A stretch of DNA of 64,000 bases from Chimonanthus salicifolius. Lineage: Eukaryota > Streptophyta > Magnoliopsida > Laurales > Calycanthaceae. The stretch covers positions 18,874,223 through 18,938,222 of the forward strand of contig CM023539.1 of NCBI GenBank assembly GCA_013350335.1, in the 5' to 3' direction. The notes under the pieces were generated by a model. That model saw nothing but the letters and a program-made list of their open reading frames with translations, had not been told where the DNA came from and searched no databases. The position numbers and the translations under genes were made by a program. Positions 48,762 to 59,242 of the stretch are shown here, piece by piece; position 1 is the stretch's first letter, and the number at the start of each line of letters is the position of its first letter.

Positions 48762-51700
48762 ATGGCTCCGAAGAGAAGGACTCGTCGCAACCAGAAAGAG
48801 GTATCACCACCTCGCCAGGAAGAGGAGGTACCCCATCGGGAAGAGGAACAGAATAATATAAACATACAAGGTGTACCTCCCGAGCTAAAAGATGTAGTTC
48901 AAGCGGCAGTCACTGCTGCTCTTCAGCAACATTTGAGTGGAAATGCGACTACTAGCGACGGAAATGCTACTACTAGTGACACTAGTAAGCGGAAGATGGT
49001 TAAAGACTTCCAGCAACAGCGTCCTCCCTACTTTAGAGGAAAAGAAGGGGCTGTAGGAGCATATTACTGGTTAAAGAAGATCACTCAGATCTTAAATCTG
49101 CTTCAGGTTTCCAGTCCGGCTGACAGAATCTTACTGGCAACATCTCAACTGATTGAGGATGCCAGTAATTGGTGGGAAGTGGTAGAAAAACAACAATCAC
49201 TGGTGCCGGAAAGGGAAAGAATTGCCATGACTTGGGAATGGTTCTCAGCCACTTTTCTAGAGCAGTTTTTCCCGGAGGAAGAAAGGGAGAGTCAGACTGA
49301 AGCTTTTATATCATTAGTACAAGGCAATATGACAGTGGCAGAGTACCACCGGGAGTTCCTTCGACTATCTGTCTACGCGTTCTACATAGTGGACACTGAG
49401 CACCGGAGGGCCCGTAAGTTTGAACGGGGCCTTCGGCCGAGCATCAAAACTAGGGTGACAGTATTCAAGGAACCTACATTGGCAGGGGTGGTTGGCAGGG
49501 CCACTATAGTGGAGCGGGAATTGAATGAGGAAGCGCGGCGTGACAACCGCCGATGGCAGAGTGGGCGGGGTGCATTTCAACCCAATAAAAGGTTCCGCCC
49601 GAGTTTCGGCAGACCCTCATCCGCTACTGGATCTACAGGGGGCTTTCGCCCCAATCAGCCCTCCCAGTCAGCATCAGTTACCCAGGTTCCTAGAGGTGGG
49701 AATACTTGCTATCAGTGTGGCCAACAGGGTCACTTCAAGAGGGAGTGTCCGCAGCTCAACAGACCCTCTAACTTCAAGGGTTCCTCCCGCCCTCCAGTTA
49801 GATCAGCTCCGCCGCGAGGGGGCAGAACATACAATCAGGCAGGACGGGCGCCAAACCCTACGGGATCAGGACGACTTTTTGCTATACCTTCTCCAGTAGC
49901 AGTGGACCGCTCGGTGATTCAAGGTATGGCCGTAGTTGGTAGTTCTTATGCAATTACATTATTTGATTCTGGAGCTTCCCATTCATTTATATCTACTGCA
50001 TTCATATCTGCTACGGGCACATTAGTACAGAATCTGTCCACCTCACTTACTATTGTATCCCCTGTCGGAGACACATCTTTGGGGCTCATATGCACGGCAC
50101 TGAACACTGAACTCGCTGGATTCAGATTCGAGTTCAATTATTTAGTAATCGATATGGCTGAGTACGATGTTATATTTGGCATGGACTGGTTGGCTACGTA
50201 TCAGGCCCATATTGATTGCCATCTTCGTAGAGTGATATTTTGGTCACCCGAAGGAAGGCGGTATATAGTGCCCGCTGACCGACAGGGCATTCCTAGAAGG
50301 CTGCAGGAAGAATTGAATCATCTTGCCTTGAACACCCTCAGATTAGATAAGGCACCAATAGCTGAACTTCCGGCAGTGGTAGTAGATTATGCCGAGGTAT
50401 TTCCAACAGAGCTCCCTGGTCTGCCACCTAAGAGGGAGATAGACTTTGAGATTAAATTATACCCCGGCGCAGCTCCAGTATCGTTACCTCATTACAGGAT
50501 GGCACCGGCTGAGATGACTGAGTTGAAAAAGCAAATTGATGAACTGCTCAGGCTGGGCTTTATTCGGAACAGCACATCCGCATGGGGAGCCCCGGTATTG
50601 TTTGTTAAGAAGAAGGACGGTACCCTTCGAATATGTGTGGATTATAGAAAATTGAACCAGTTGACTGTCAGGAATAAATATCCCCTACCCAGGATTGATG
50701 ATCTGTTTGATCAGCTTAGGGGTTCCTCTCACTTTTCCAAGATTGATCTGATGTCCGGATACCATCAAATCCGGGTTAGAGAGGAAGACATTGAGAAGAC
50801 AGCCTTCAGGACACGATATGGATTATATGAGTATGTAGTCATGCCGTTTGGGCTTACTAATGCACCGGCGGTGTTCATGGACCTGATGAATAGGATATTC
50901 CGTCCTTACTTGGATCAGTTTGTAATTGTATTTATTGATGACATCCTGATCTATTCCAAGAGTCAGGAGGAACATGCTGAACACCTGCGGATAGTTCTGA
51001 ACACCCTGAAGAGGAACCAATTGTATGCCAAAGCCAGCAAGTGTGAATTTTGGCTATCAAAGGTCAATTTCTTGGGGCACGTTATATCGGAGGAAGGCAT
51101 AGCTGTAGACCCGACTAAGGTAGCGGCAGTGAGGGAGTGGAAAGCACCGACGAATGTGACCGAGATCCGCAGTTTTCTGGGATTGGCCGGTTACTACAGG
51201 AAATTTATTATGGATTTCTCCAAGATTGCAGCCCCACTTACCCGACTCACTCAGAAAGGAGTCAAATTTGAATGGTCAGATCTGTGCAACCGGAGATTTG
51301 AGGAGCTAAAGGAGAAGCTTACAACCGCTCCTATTTTGATATTGCCGGAAAGAGGCAGAAACTATGAGGTGTACTGTGATGCCTCAGGAGAGGGACTGGG
51401 GTGTACGCTCAGTCAAGGTAATAGGGCGGTGGCGTACGGGTCAAGACAGTTGAAAATTCATGAGCGCAATTATCCCACACATGATCTGGAACTGGCAGCA
51501 GTGGTCTTCGCTCTTAAAAGCTGGAGACACTACCTTTATGGTGAGAAGTTTGAGGTATTCTCAGACCATAAGAGCCTAAAGTACCTATTTGATCAGAAGG
51601 AACTCAACATGAGACAACGTAGATGGATGGAATACTTGGCAGATTATGAGTTCGCACTCCGGTATCATCCTGGCAAGGCGAACAAAGTGGCGGATGCTCT

Positions 51701-52514
51701 CAGCCGCATATCACCTGCAACAGTAGCCAGTATGATCAGAACAGAATGGGAGGTGTTGAATACCATCAGAGAGTTTAAACTCTATCTGGATAATCATGGA
51801 ACCATATATAATCTGATCATACGATCCCACATGGTCTCCGAGATTGAACGGGAACAACGAACAGATCCAGAGGTGGAAGAGATATGGGCTAAGATGTCTA
51901 CCGGTAAAGTTGTACCGGAATGGGAATTACGACCGGGACAGGGTCTTATGTTCCGAGGTAGGACATATGTGCCTAAGAATTGCAGAAGAGAGTTGCTGAT
52001 TGAAGCACACCAAACAAAACTCTCTATTCACCCGGGCAGCACCAAGATGTACCATGATCTTAAGAGGCACTATTGGTGGCATGGACTTAAGAAAGACGTG
52101 GCAGAGTTTGTTGCTTGTTGCTTAACCTGTCAGCAGGTTAAGGCAGAACATCGGAAGCCACCGGGCTTACTCGCACCCTTACCGGTGCCAGAATGGAAAT
52201 GGGAACACATATCCATGGACTTTGTAACAGGGTTGCCAAGGTCATCCAAGGGCAACGATGCAATATGGGTCATAGTGGACCGGTTGACCAAGTCTGCACA
52301 TTTCCTTCCCATCAAGATGACGGATTCATCAGACACTTTGGGTCGACGGTACATCCGGGAGATCATCAGGTTACATGGCATTCCCCGGTCTATTGTGTCC
52401 GACAGGAGATGGCGGACCGGAAGGGCGAGACGGAAGCCAAGCTTAGGAGCTTGGGGAGGCGGATTAATTATTTTGTTGTACTTTATTTTGGAAAAGATGT
52501 ATTTGTATAGTTAG
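48762..52514 (+). CDS. gag-pol polyprotein in the right arm, integrase truncated
   Basis: An uninterrupted 1250-codon frame starts at ATG 48762 ([14 protein letters not shown]). Order: gag capsid about 75-245; zinc knuckle 316-329 ([14 protein letters not shown]); protease D402SGASHSF; RT about 540-800 with [10 protein letters not shown] near 625 and FIDD near 723; RNase H from about 868 (CDASGEGLG); integrase HHCC about 1090-1125 and first Asp near 1151. After SIVSDR, with the second catalytic Asp at about 1214, the frame passes into LTR U5 sequence. The catalytic Glu, the GPY/F module and the C-terminal tail are therefore missing. Gag, protease, RT and RNase H look intact in frame, but integrase cannot be active. 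M209I and M624I depart from the relatives. Confidence 0.92.
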   Translation: MAPKRRTRRNQKEVSPPRQEEEVPHREEEQNNINIQGVPPELKDVVQAAVTAALQQHLSGNATTSDGNATTSDTSKRKMVKDFQQQRPPYFRGKEGAVGAYYWLKKITQILNLLQVSSPADRILLATSQLIEDASNWWEVVEKQQSLVPERERIAMTWEWFSATFLEQFFPEEERESQTEAFISLVQGNMTVAEYHREFLRLSVYAFYIVDTEHRRARKFERGLRPSIKTRVTVFKEPTLAGVVGRATIVERELNEEARRDNRRWQSGRGAFQPNKRFRPSFGRPSSATGSTGGFRPNQPSQSASVTQVPRGGNTCYQCGQQGHFKRECPQLNRPSNFKGSSRPPVRSAPPRGGRTYNQAGRAPNPTGSGRLFAIPSPVAVDRSVIQGMAVVGSSYAITLFDSGASHSFISTAFISATGTLVQNLSTSLTIVSPVGDTSLGLICTALNTELAGFRFEFNYLVIDMAEYDVIFGMDWLATYQAHIDCHLRRVIFWSPEGRRYIVPADRQGIPRRLQEELNHLALNTLRLDKAPIAELPAVVVDYAEVFPTELPGLPPKREIDFEIKLYPGAAPVSLPHYRMAPAEMTELKKQIDELLRLGFIRNSTSAWGAPVLFVKKKDGTLRICVDYRKLNQLTVRNKYPLPRIDDLFDQLRGSSHFSKIDLMSGYHQIRVREEDIEKTAFRTRYGLYEYVVMPFGLTNAPAVFMDLMNRIFRPYLDQFVIVFIDDILIYSKSQEEHAEHLRIVLNTLKRNQLYAKASKCEFWLSKVNFLGHVISEEGIAVDPTKVAAVREWKAPTNVTEIRSFLGLAGYYRKFIMDFSKIAAPLTRLTQKGVKFEWSDLCNRRFEELKEKLTTAPILILPERGRNYEVYCDASGEGLGCTLSQGNRAVAYGSRQLKIHERNYPTHDLELAAVVFALKSWRHYLYGEKFEVFSDHKSLKYLFDQKELNMRQRRWMEYLADYEFALRYHPGKANKVADALSRISPATVASMIRTEWEVLNTIREFKLYLDNHGTIYNLIIRSHMVSEIEREQRTDPEVEEIWAKMSTGKVVPEWELRPGQGLMFRGRTYVPKNCRRELLIEAHQTKLSIHPGSTKMYHDLKRHYWWHGLKKDVAEFVACCLTCQQVKAEHRKPPGLLAPLPVPEWKWEHISMDFVTGLPRSSKGNDAIWVIVDRLTKSAHFLPIKMTDSSDTLGRRYIREIIRLHGIPRSIVSDRRWRTGRARRKPSLGAWGGGLIILLYFILEKMYLYS

Positions 52515-52862
52515 CTTGTCGAAAATGTAATAATTTAGGTAGTTTACTATGTTTAGGTATTATTTTGGATAATACAGTATAATGGCATTTTCGTAATTAA
52601 TTGGGTATTTCTTCCCTGCTATCTGAAGAACTGGTAAGATAGTTCTATGATCATCCGCATTTATTTTTATGTTCCGTGAGCTTACTTGCTACGCGTGAAC
52701 CGTACTCGTGGACTTATGTTCCACGCACGCGTAGGGTTGGCCAGTTAAGGGCCGGGCTTTAGAAGCTCGGAACTTAACTCGCGTCGTGACGTCCGCGCCC
52801 TTTGTCACTTTTAATAAAAAAAAAGTACTCTGATTTTACGGTGAAAAGGGGCGGGCGTTACA
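52407..52862 (+). repeat. LTR U5 end closing the right arm (mirror copy 44280-44735)
   Basis: From GAGATGGCGG the sequence follows the end of a family LTR: CTTAGGAGCTTGG, ATGTAATAATTTAGG, U5 stem CTACGCGTG (52689-52697) with CACGCGTAG (52726-52734), poly(A) and GGGCGTTACA. The upstream LTR, including U3, hairpins and the intron-like region, is absent. Confidence 0.9.
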
Positions 52863-52867
52863 GTTTT

Positions 52868-53060
52868 GGGTATGGATTTGAACAATGGCAATGATGTAAA
52901 TAAGTGTGAAAATGATAGACCATGGGTTCAGCCATGGTGTATGGCCGAACCCCACGGGGAATGATTTATGGTTTTAATGTATGAAGGGTTAGGTTAATGG
53001 AATGATAGCCATGGATGGCAATATGGTAATTAAGTAGAAATAATGGACCATGGGTTCGGC
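52868..53060 (+). repeat. LTR H, middle part
   Basis: LTR H continues after the palindrome TSD. It contains one complete hairpin (near 52925) and half of another, which is cut at GGTTCGGC|CATGG by the solo LTR at 53066. Confidence 0.85.
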
Positions 53061-53065
53061 CATGG

Positions 53066-55900
53066 TGTAACACCTCGGGTTTTTAGTTTATTATTTATTT
53101 AATTTTGATTATGAATTTTGGAATTAAATCTTATATGGATAAGGAATTGGGCCATGACCCAATTAGGACCCAACCAATGTTGGAATTGGTTTTACTAAGA
53201 TTTAAATGGGTAGGATTAAATTAGTGGTGAATCATACCCAGGATATTATGGCCGAGTAGTGGATTTGAAATATCTAAGTAGTAGTTAAAAAAATCAAATA
53301 AAGATTATCTTGGCCGAATTTTAGATAGTGATTTGCATATTATGCACATGAGAGATATGTGGGATTTTTAAATCCATAATGATATGCTAGATATTTAAAA
53401 ATGGATGAAATATCTATGAATTAAATTAAAAGATTATTTGGATTATGATTAGGGTTATGCGCATAGTACTTGCTAATAAGAATTAAAGGAAGTCTTAATA
53501 AGGCAAGGGAAAGTCGGATATGGCTAATTAATGAGGGAAAGTCGGCCATGGTTAAATAAGGAAGGTTTGACATATGTCCAGTGGTTTGATATAACTTGCT
53601 TTGATTCTTTTTACGTTGGAAAGAAGATTTCACGAGCTACAAATTTGTAGTTTACCACTTTTTCTGATTCAGAAGTTAACAAGGTTAGAACTGTGCTACA
53701 ATATAGTATACATGTAAAAAAACGGGAAACGCAAGAGGGCATGATTCTATTAAGAACATTCTAATATGGGATTAAGGAGAGCTTAATAAAAGGAGAGATC
53801 CATAAGGGTGCACGGTTTTTACAACTCCATTACCAAGTTTTTATTCCTCCCTCTCCCCCTCTCAATTCATCATTCTCTTCCACGCCAAAGCAAGAGAAGA
53901 AAGGGCAGCAACAAGAAGGAGTTCTTGTTTGGAGAAAAACAAAGGGAAAAGAAAGAAAATTGGAAGAACAAGAAACCAAAGGGGAAAAGGTTAGTATCTT
54001 GTTTAATAATTTTATGTTTTTGGAACAAAAAGAACCATAGGGTTCGGCCTTATGGCATGGCCGAACCCCATGCAAAGATGTGATTTAATTCTTGGGTTTT
54101 AAGATTGAAAAACCATGGAGAGATTGGATTTACTTCATGGGGGTTATGTTCTTAAATCTTGGAACATGGAAAGACATGGTGATTTCATGATAAAACCATG
54201 GGGATTTATGGTTTAGAATTATAAATTTCAATGATGAAAATCCATGGAGGAGTTTAATAATTGTTAAAGAAAAATTGGATGGACATGTGGGTCGGCCTTG
54301 GTATGGCCGAACCATGATTTCTAGATGGCTAAATTATTGGATCTAAACCAATGGCTAAGATCATGAACCATAGGGTTCGGCCAAGGTGTATGGCCGAACC
54401 CCATGGGGTAGATTTTGAATGGAGATTAAAAATAGAAAACTTCTAATTAAGGAAAGGGTTTGCTAAATTGGAAAGCACCCGATTTTGGAAGGTGTTTTAC
54501 TAAATTTGGAAACCTTCCATTTATGGAAGAAGTTGTTTAATTTATTAAGTCTAATTAAGGAAAGAATTTAAATATGGAAAGTATTGCTAAATTTGGAAAG
54601 CAATTCAAATATGGAAAGAGTTGCTAAATTTGGAAGAAACTATCCAAGAATGGAAGGTGGGGTTTGATCATGGAAATTAGATTAAATGAATGGATGGTTG
54701 CCATTAGTGAGGTTCGGCCAGGTGAGACTTGGTGTTGATTTATCATTATATTATAAGATAACGGGATCTCGCAAGCGGTACGCGATCGGTGATCGAATCT
54801 TGGACGGAAACGCAAGGACTTGTAAACGATCTTAGGTAGGATTCCACCTCTTTGAAACCATGGATTATGTACTTGTTTTTATCTTATGTTTGATGAAAAT
54901 GTGTTTCAAAGGATCTGATTTATTATTGAATTTCAAACGCTACGTTTACCTTGATTTAAATGGCATGGATTAATTATGTTCAAAAGGTGATTTTACATGC
55001 TAGGTTTTATTTGTATAAAGAGCATGTATTGGATATGTTTTCAAATGATGATTTTCAATGCTATGTTTATATTATAAAATAGTATGCGTTTCATTAGCAT
55101 CTCATGCATGGCATGGGGTGAAGGATTTATAACCGGAGGGGTCACACTCCGTCGGGGCGTCCGAAAAACCTATGTGCAACACCTTGATGTGATTTTCATC
55201 AAGAAGATTTCCGGAGGGTCCACACTCAGTCGGGGCGACCGAAAGACCTATGTGGTAGGCACATTTATGTACAGGTGATGGGTGTGACTCATTGCATATT
55301 TGTCATCATTGCATGGCATGGATTTTACCTGGTTTTATATATTATGTTATAATATATGTTTTGTACTAACCATATGTTAGCCGTAACTGGAATACCTATT
55401 GGGCGTGTTGTTCTAACGCCCTACTTCTACCCTAGTTGACGATACAGGTAATCAGGGGAATGATGAGTGTAAGACGGACCAGGCATAGGAGCTTGGAAGA
55501 TCTAGTTTATATGTTTTTGAAATAAATTACTCAGGAACTAGTATTTGAGTATTTGGATTCCGGAATGTAATAACTTAGATGGTTGAATGTTTTGGTTTGA
55601 TGATTATGACGTACTTTGCTATCTGAATGGATTAGAACGTGGTTCTAATATAATTCTGTATATTGATGATTATGATTCTGCAGTTGTATGATTTTATTCC
55701 GCAAGTCGGTATGCCATGTGTGAACCATTTTATTGGACTGCGTCCATACACACATAGGGTTGGCCAGTTAAGGGTCGGACTTTGGAAGTTCGGACTTAGC
55801 TCGAGTCGTCACGTCCCACGCTCTCACTTTACTCTGTTAAAAAAAAAAATATACACTGAATTTACGGGAACAAGCAAGTGAAAAAGGGCGGGGCGTTACA
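53066..55900 (+). mobile_element. Solo LTR inserted in a hairpin of LTR H
   Basis: It runs TGTAACACCTCGGG ... GGGCGTTACA, 2835 bp. The perfect TSD CATGG (53061-53065, 55901-55905) lies at the loop of a GGTTCGGCCATGG hairpin; joining the flanks restores the hairpin. It holds only three full hairpins (54042, 54292, 54371). A fourth is cut after TTCGGCCA at 54719, where a large internal deletion joins it to GGTGAGACTTGG. Confidence 0.95.
53990..55435 (+). other. Predicted LTR leader intron (53066 solo LTR)
   Basis: The donor AAAAG|GTTAGTATC is at 53990, the same as in the 2335 LTR. CTAAC is at 55413-55417 and CCCTAG ends at 55435; ATACAG ends at 55447. All hairpins of this LTR lie within. Prediction only. 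Confidence 0.45.
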
Positions 55901-55905
55901 CATGG

Positions 55906-57141
55906 TGTATGGACGAACCCCATGGGGATTGTTTTGTGGACTTTGTGGTTATCAAGGTTAAGTAATTGTTGTATGAGATTGATTAGTAAACTCAAAAAGG
56001 GACTAAAACCTAGTAAGTGAGCCATGGCCGAACCCCACAAGTTTGGCTAATGGACTTAGACATTATGGTAAATCAAATGGGACATGGTTTTAATTGATTG
56101 ATATATTATAAGGCAACGGGACCCCACAAGGTGCGTATGATCTTGAGCGGTTACAGGACGAAAGCGCAATGACACGTTAGTGGTCTTTGGTATGATTCCA
56201 CCAACTGTGAGTTTTAATGCTATGTTTACAATACAAAATAGCATGTGTTTCATTAGCATCTCATGTATGGCATGGGGTGAAGGATAGGTAACCGGAGGGG
56301 CCACACTCCTTCCGGGTGTCCGAAAAACCTGGGATACCTTGATGTGCATTTTCATCAAGAAGAAACCGGAGGGGCCACACTCCGTCGGGACGTCCGAAAA
56401 ACCTATGTGGGGTACCTTGATGTGCATTTCCATCAAGAAGAAACCGGAGGGTCCATACTCCGTCGGGGCGTCCGAAAGACCTATGTGGGGGTACTTATAT
56501 GTACTTGTGATGGGTGGGACTCATTGCATTTGACATCATGACATGGCATGGTTTATATGGTTTTTGACATTATGATATTATTATATATGTTTTGTACTAA
56601 CCATGTGTTAGCCCTAACTGGAATACCTACTGGGCGCATTATTCTAACGCCCTACTTCTACCCTATTGGATGATGCAGGAAACGAGGGGAACGATGAACG
56701 CAAAAAGGACTAAGAACAGGAGCTTGGATGCTTTAGATTTTATTTTGCTTAAGATATTCATGGACTTGTAATTTGAATATCTATAATGCGACATGTAATA
56801 ACTTTAGATATTTTGCTATGGTTTGGATGGTTTATTTCGATAATTATGTTATGATTAATTTGATTAAAGACTGGAAGTACTTTGCTATCTAAATGGAGTA
56901 GTATTGGTTCCATTACAATTCCGCAGTTATGATTTTAATCTGCATGTTTATATTGATATGTGTGAACCGTTTTCATGGACTTAGTCCATGCACACATAGG
57001 TTTGGCCAGTTAAGGGTCGGACTTTAGAAGTTCGGACTTAGCTCGCGTCGTGACGTCCCGCTCTTGCTCACTCTGGTGTATAAAAAAAATAATAGACTCT
57101 GATTTTCGATTAAAAAGCGAGTGAAACGGCGGGGCGTTATA
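55906..57141 (+). repeat. LTR H, last part
   Basis: It completes the interrupted hairpin, then carries GGCAACGGGACCCC. Three tandem copies of the CACACTCC(G/T)TC repeat follow (56295-56490), each with a CTTGATG/CATCAAG stem. CTAAC is at 56644-56648. The usual CCCTAG reads CCCTAT here, leaving GATGCAG (ends 56678) as the only acceptor. It ends GGGGCGTTATA. Confidence 0.85.
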
Positions 57142-57669
57142 AGGACTTGCTGTATATTACCATGTATACACATCTCATGTGCTATCCCATGAAGCTACAA
57201 TCCAGCCAGTTTTATGCTAGAATGCAAATCAAATTAAATTAGATTCATGATTACCCTATATGTATATATCCTAAAAATACACCCTTTTATACACAGAAGC
57301 TGCCACCGAAACCACATGCAACCATATCTACATACGGCCAATCACCGCCCAATGTAATGTTTGAATATCAAACCCAATCTTTAGGATTTCCAGTCAATAT
57401 ATTATCTACCATATCAGCTACATCTTAATCTTGATGTGATCCCTCCTTGATTTGTGTATGCGTGTGTGTCATCCTCATCTATAGACATATTGCATTACCA
57501 TTTTAATTCAGCCCCATTTAATTTTAAATTGAACCTTATACCATAACCGTTGGTCCTAATTGGGCCATTGACCCAACACCTTACCCATCTAAGGTTCATA
57601 TCCGTTTATTCACAATTAAAATGGAAAATTCTGTAAATATTGATAACATGGAAATTTCGAAGTGTTACA
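57142..57669 (-). repeat. Partial LTR of a reverse-strand element (C)
   Basis: The right end on the minus strand is TGTAACACTTCG at 57669, directly after a polypurine region, so this is the start of a 3' LTR in antisense. 57450-57669 aligns with LTR starts such as the minus strand of 62200-62353. 57142-57440 has no clear match in the window; I see no gene in it. Confidence 0.75.
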
Positions 57670-58895
57670 ATACAACCCTCTTTCTAAAATTTTCGTCCCG
57701 AAAATCGAGTGAAGTAGGGTTTCAAACATTTACATAAATAGCTCAGGATGAGCTGTTCTCATTTCTGACTCGAGTTCCCAAGTGGCTTCCTCAATGCCAT
57801 ATCGATCCCATACCACCTTGACAAATTGGATCACCTGGTTCCGTAGTACCCTTTGTTCTGTGTCCACCACCCAGACAGGTTTTTCGACGTATGTCACCTC
57901 GCTTTGGACATCTATATGTCTTGTATATTAAGTACATGAGAGGGATCAGGATTGTACTTCCTCAAAATTATATATGGAACACATCGTGTAAAGATGTCAA
58001 TTGTGAAGGAAGTGCCAATTGATAAGCCACGTCCCCCATCCTTTTTATGATTGAAAACGGTCCCACATATCTTGGCGACAATTTTCCCTTCTTTCCAAAT
58101 CTCATGTGTCCCTTTCGTGGCGAGACTTTCAAGAACACCATGTCCCCCACTTCAAATTCAAGGAACCTCCTCCTCTTGTCAGCATAGCTCTTCTGACGAC
58201 TCTGCGCAGCCAATAGATGCTGCCATATCAATTGTATTTGTGTTGTAGCCTCTGCGACCAACTCGGGTCCAATCAGTGCAGGCTCTCCGGCCTCTGTCTA
58301 GCACACAGGTGATCTACATGGTCTACCATATAATGCCTCAAATGGAACCATCTGGAGGCTTGCCTGATAACTGTTGTTGTATGAGAATTCTACCAACAGC
58401 AAGTGATCCTCCCATGCTCCCTTGAAATTTAGCATACATGCTCTCAGTATATCCTCCAATGTTTGTATTGTCCTCTCAAACTGCCCATCAGTCTGTGGAT
58501 GGAATGTTGTGCTAGTCAGTAGGTCTGTTCCCATGGCTGACTGCATGCTCTGCCATACTCTGCCGGTGAATCGACCATATCTGTCGGACACAATAGTCCG
58601 AGGTATACCATGCAATCTGATGATATCCTTGATATACCGCCAATCCAAAGTCTCAGATGAATCTGTCATCTTAATGGGAATAAAATGTGTAGACTTGGTC
58701 AGTCAGTCTACCACGACCCATATCGTATTGTTGCCCTTTGAAGACCTTGGAAACCCTTAGGTACATATATCCTTCCTTGGAATACAAGACCCCGTTCCGG
58801 TCTTAACTCCCATTCCAGTATGACTTCGCCGATAACATCTTGGCCCCTATCTCTTCCACTTCCGGGTCTACCCGTTGTTTCTGTTCAATCTTGTC
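57670..58895 (-). pseudogene. pol 3' fragment of element C
   Basis: On the minus strand from the right: the RNase H-integrase linker (58760-58895), then integrase from [12 protein letters not shown] sequence near 58750 through the DDE core (58300-58670), KSYADKRRRFLEFEVGDMV (near 58170-58200), the GPY/F module LSPRYVGPFSII and the C-terminal tail to the polypurine region (57672-57695). The HHCC region is deleted at about 58757. Stops occur near 58298 and 57967. No intact gene remains. Confidence 0.88.
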
Positions 58896-59242
58896 AAGTA
58901 CCACTCAATTATATCACAATCACTCATATCAACCTATGAGTTTCATCCTCGTAAAATTTACTCTTTCTCATGTTATCTCTTTTTCTCGTGAACCAATTTA
59001 CAATTCTTATGTAAATCAATATACTCTGTTTCACTTTACCTGCTACAATATATATATATATATATATTTTCCACACGTATTTGCTCAATATGTTCATTCG
59101 TCCACTCTCTGTGTGAGGTAGCCTGCCAATACGAGCCTATGCTCAAAGTTTTTCCTCATTCCATTTTAGCTAGGTTTCTAGCTGCACTCTCCAGGAATTC
59201 CATTGGCTAACTATAGAGTCAGGTGATCTGATGATATGCAAC
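58896..59242 (-). other. Non-coding internal segment of element C, shared with element B
   Basis: 59080-59230, read on the minus strand, matches 31245-31420 of element B (CCAATGGAATTCCTGGAGA, CCTAGCTAAAATGGAAT). It contains a short (TA)n run at 59050-59067. There is no ORF of note. The segment abuts the LTR end at 59243 without a primer site, so the 5' internal part has been lost. Confidence 0.7.

Larger units (their letters stand above)
44280..52862. mobile_element. Giant palindromic retroelement (U5-U5 inverted dimer)
   Basis: Left arm 44280-48450 and right arm 48696-52862 are reverse complements apart from homopolymer lengths and a handful of substitutions. Each arm holds gag, protease, RT, RNase H, a truncated integrase and about 455 bp of LTR 3' end, so both outer termini are U5 ends (TGTAACGCCCG ... 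CGGGCGTTACA). A perfect TSD GTTTT flanks the whole unit (44275-44279, 52863-52867), showing that the palindrome entered as one integration. The central spacer (about 245 bp) is gag leader, present once. No U3, primer site or polypurine tract remains. The flanks beyond the TSD are not palindromic, which argues against a simple read or assembly artefact. Confidence 0.95.

Noticed and set aside
44280..52862. Palindrome as a read or assembly artefact
   Set aside because: Both ends fall exactly at an LTR terminus with a matching 5-bp TSD, the flanks are not mirrored, the centre is an asymmetric leader and the arms carry distinct substitutions. Long-read confirmation is still needed.
57142..57440. 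Possible host gene fragment beside LTR H
   Set aside because: There is no ORF longer than background and no recognisable protein. It is more likely diverged U3 of element C's LTR.
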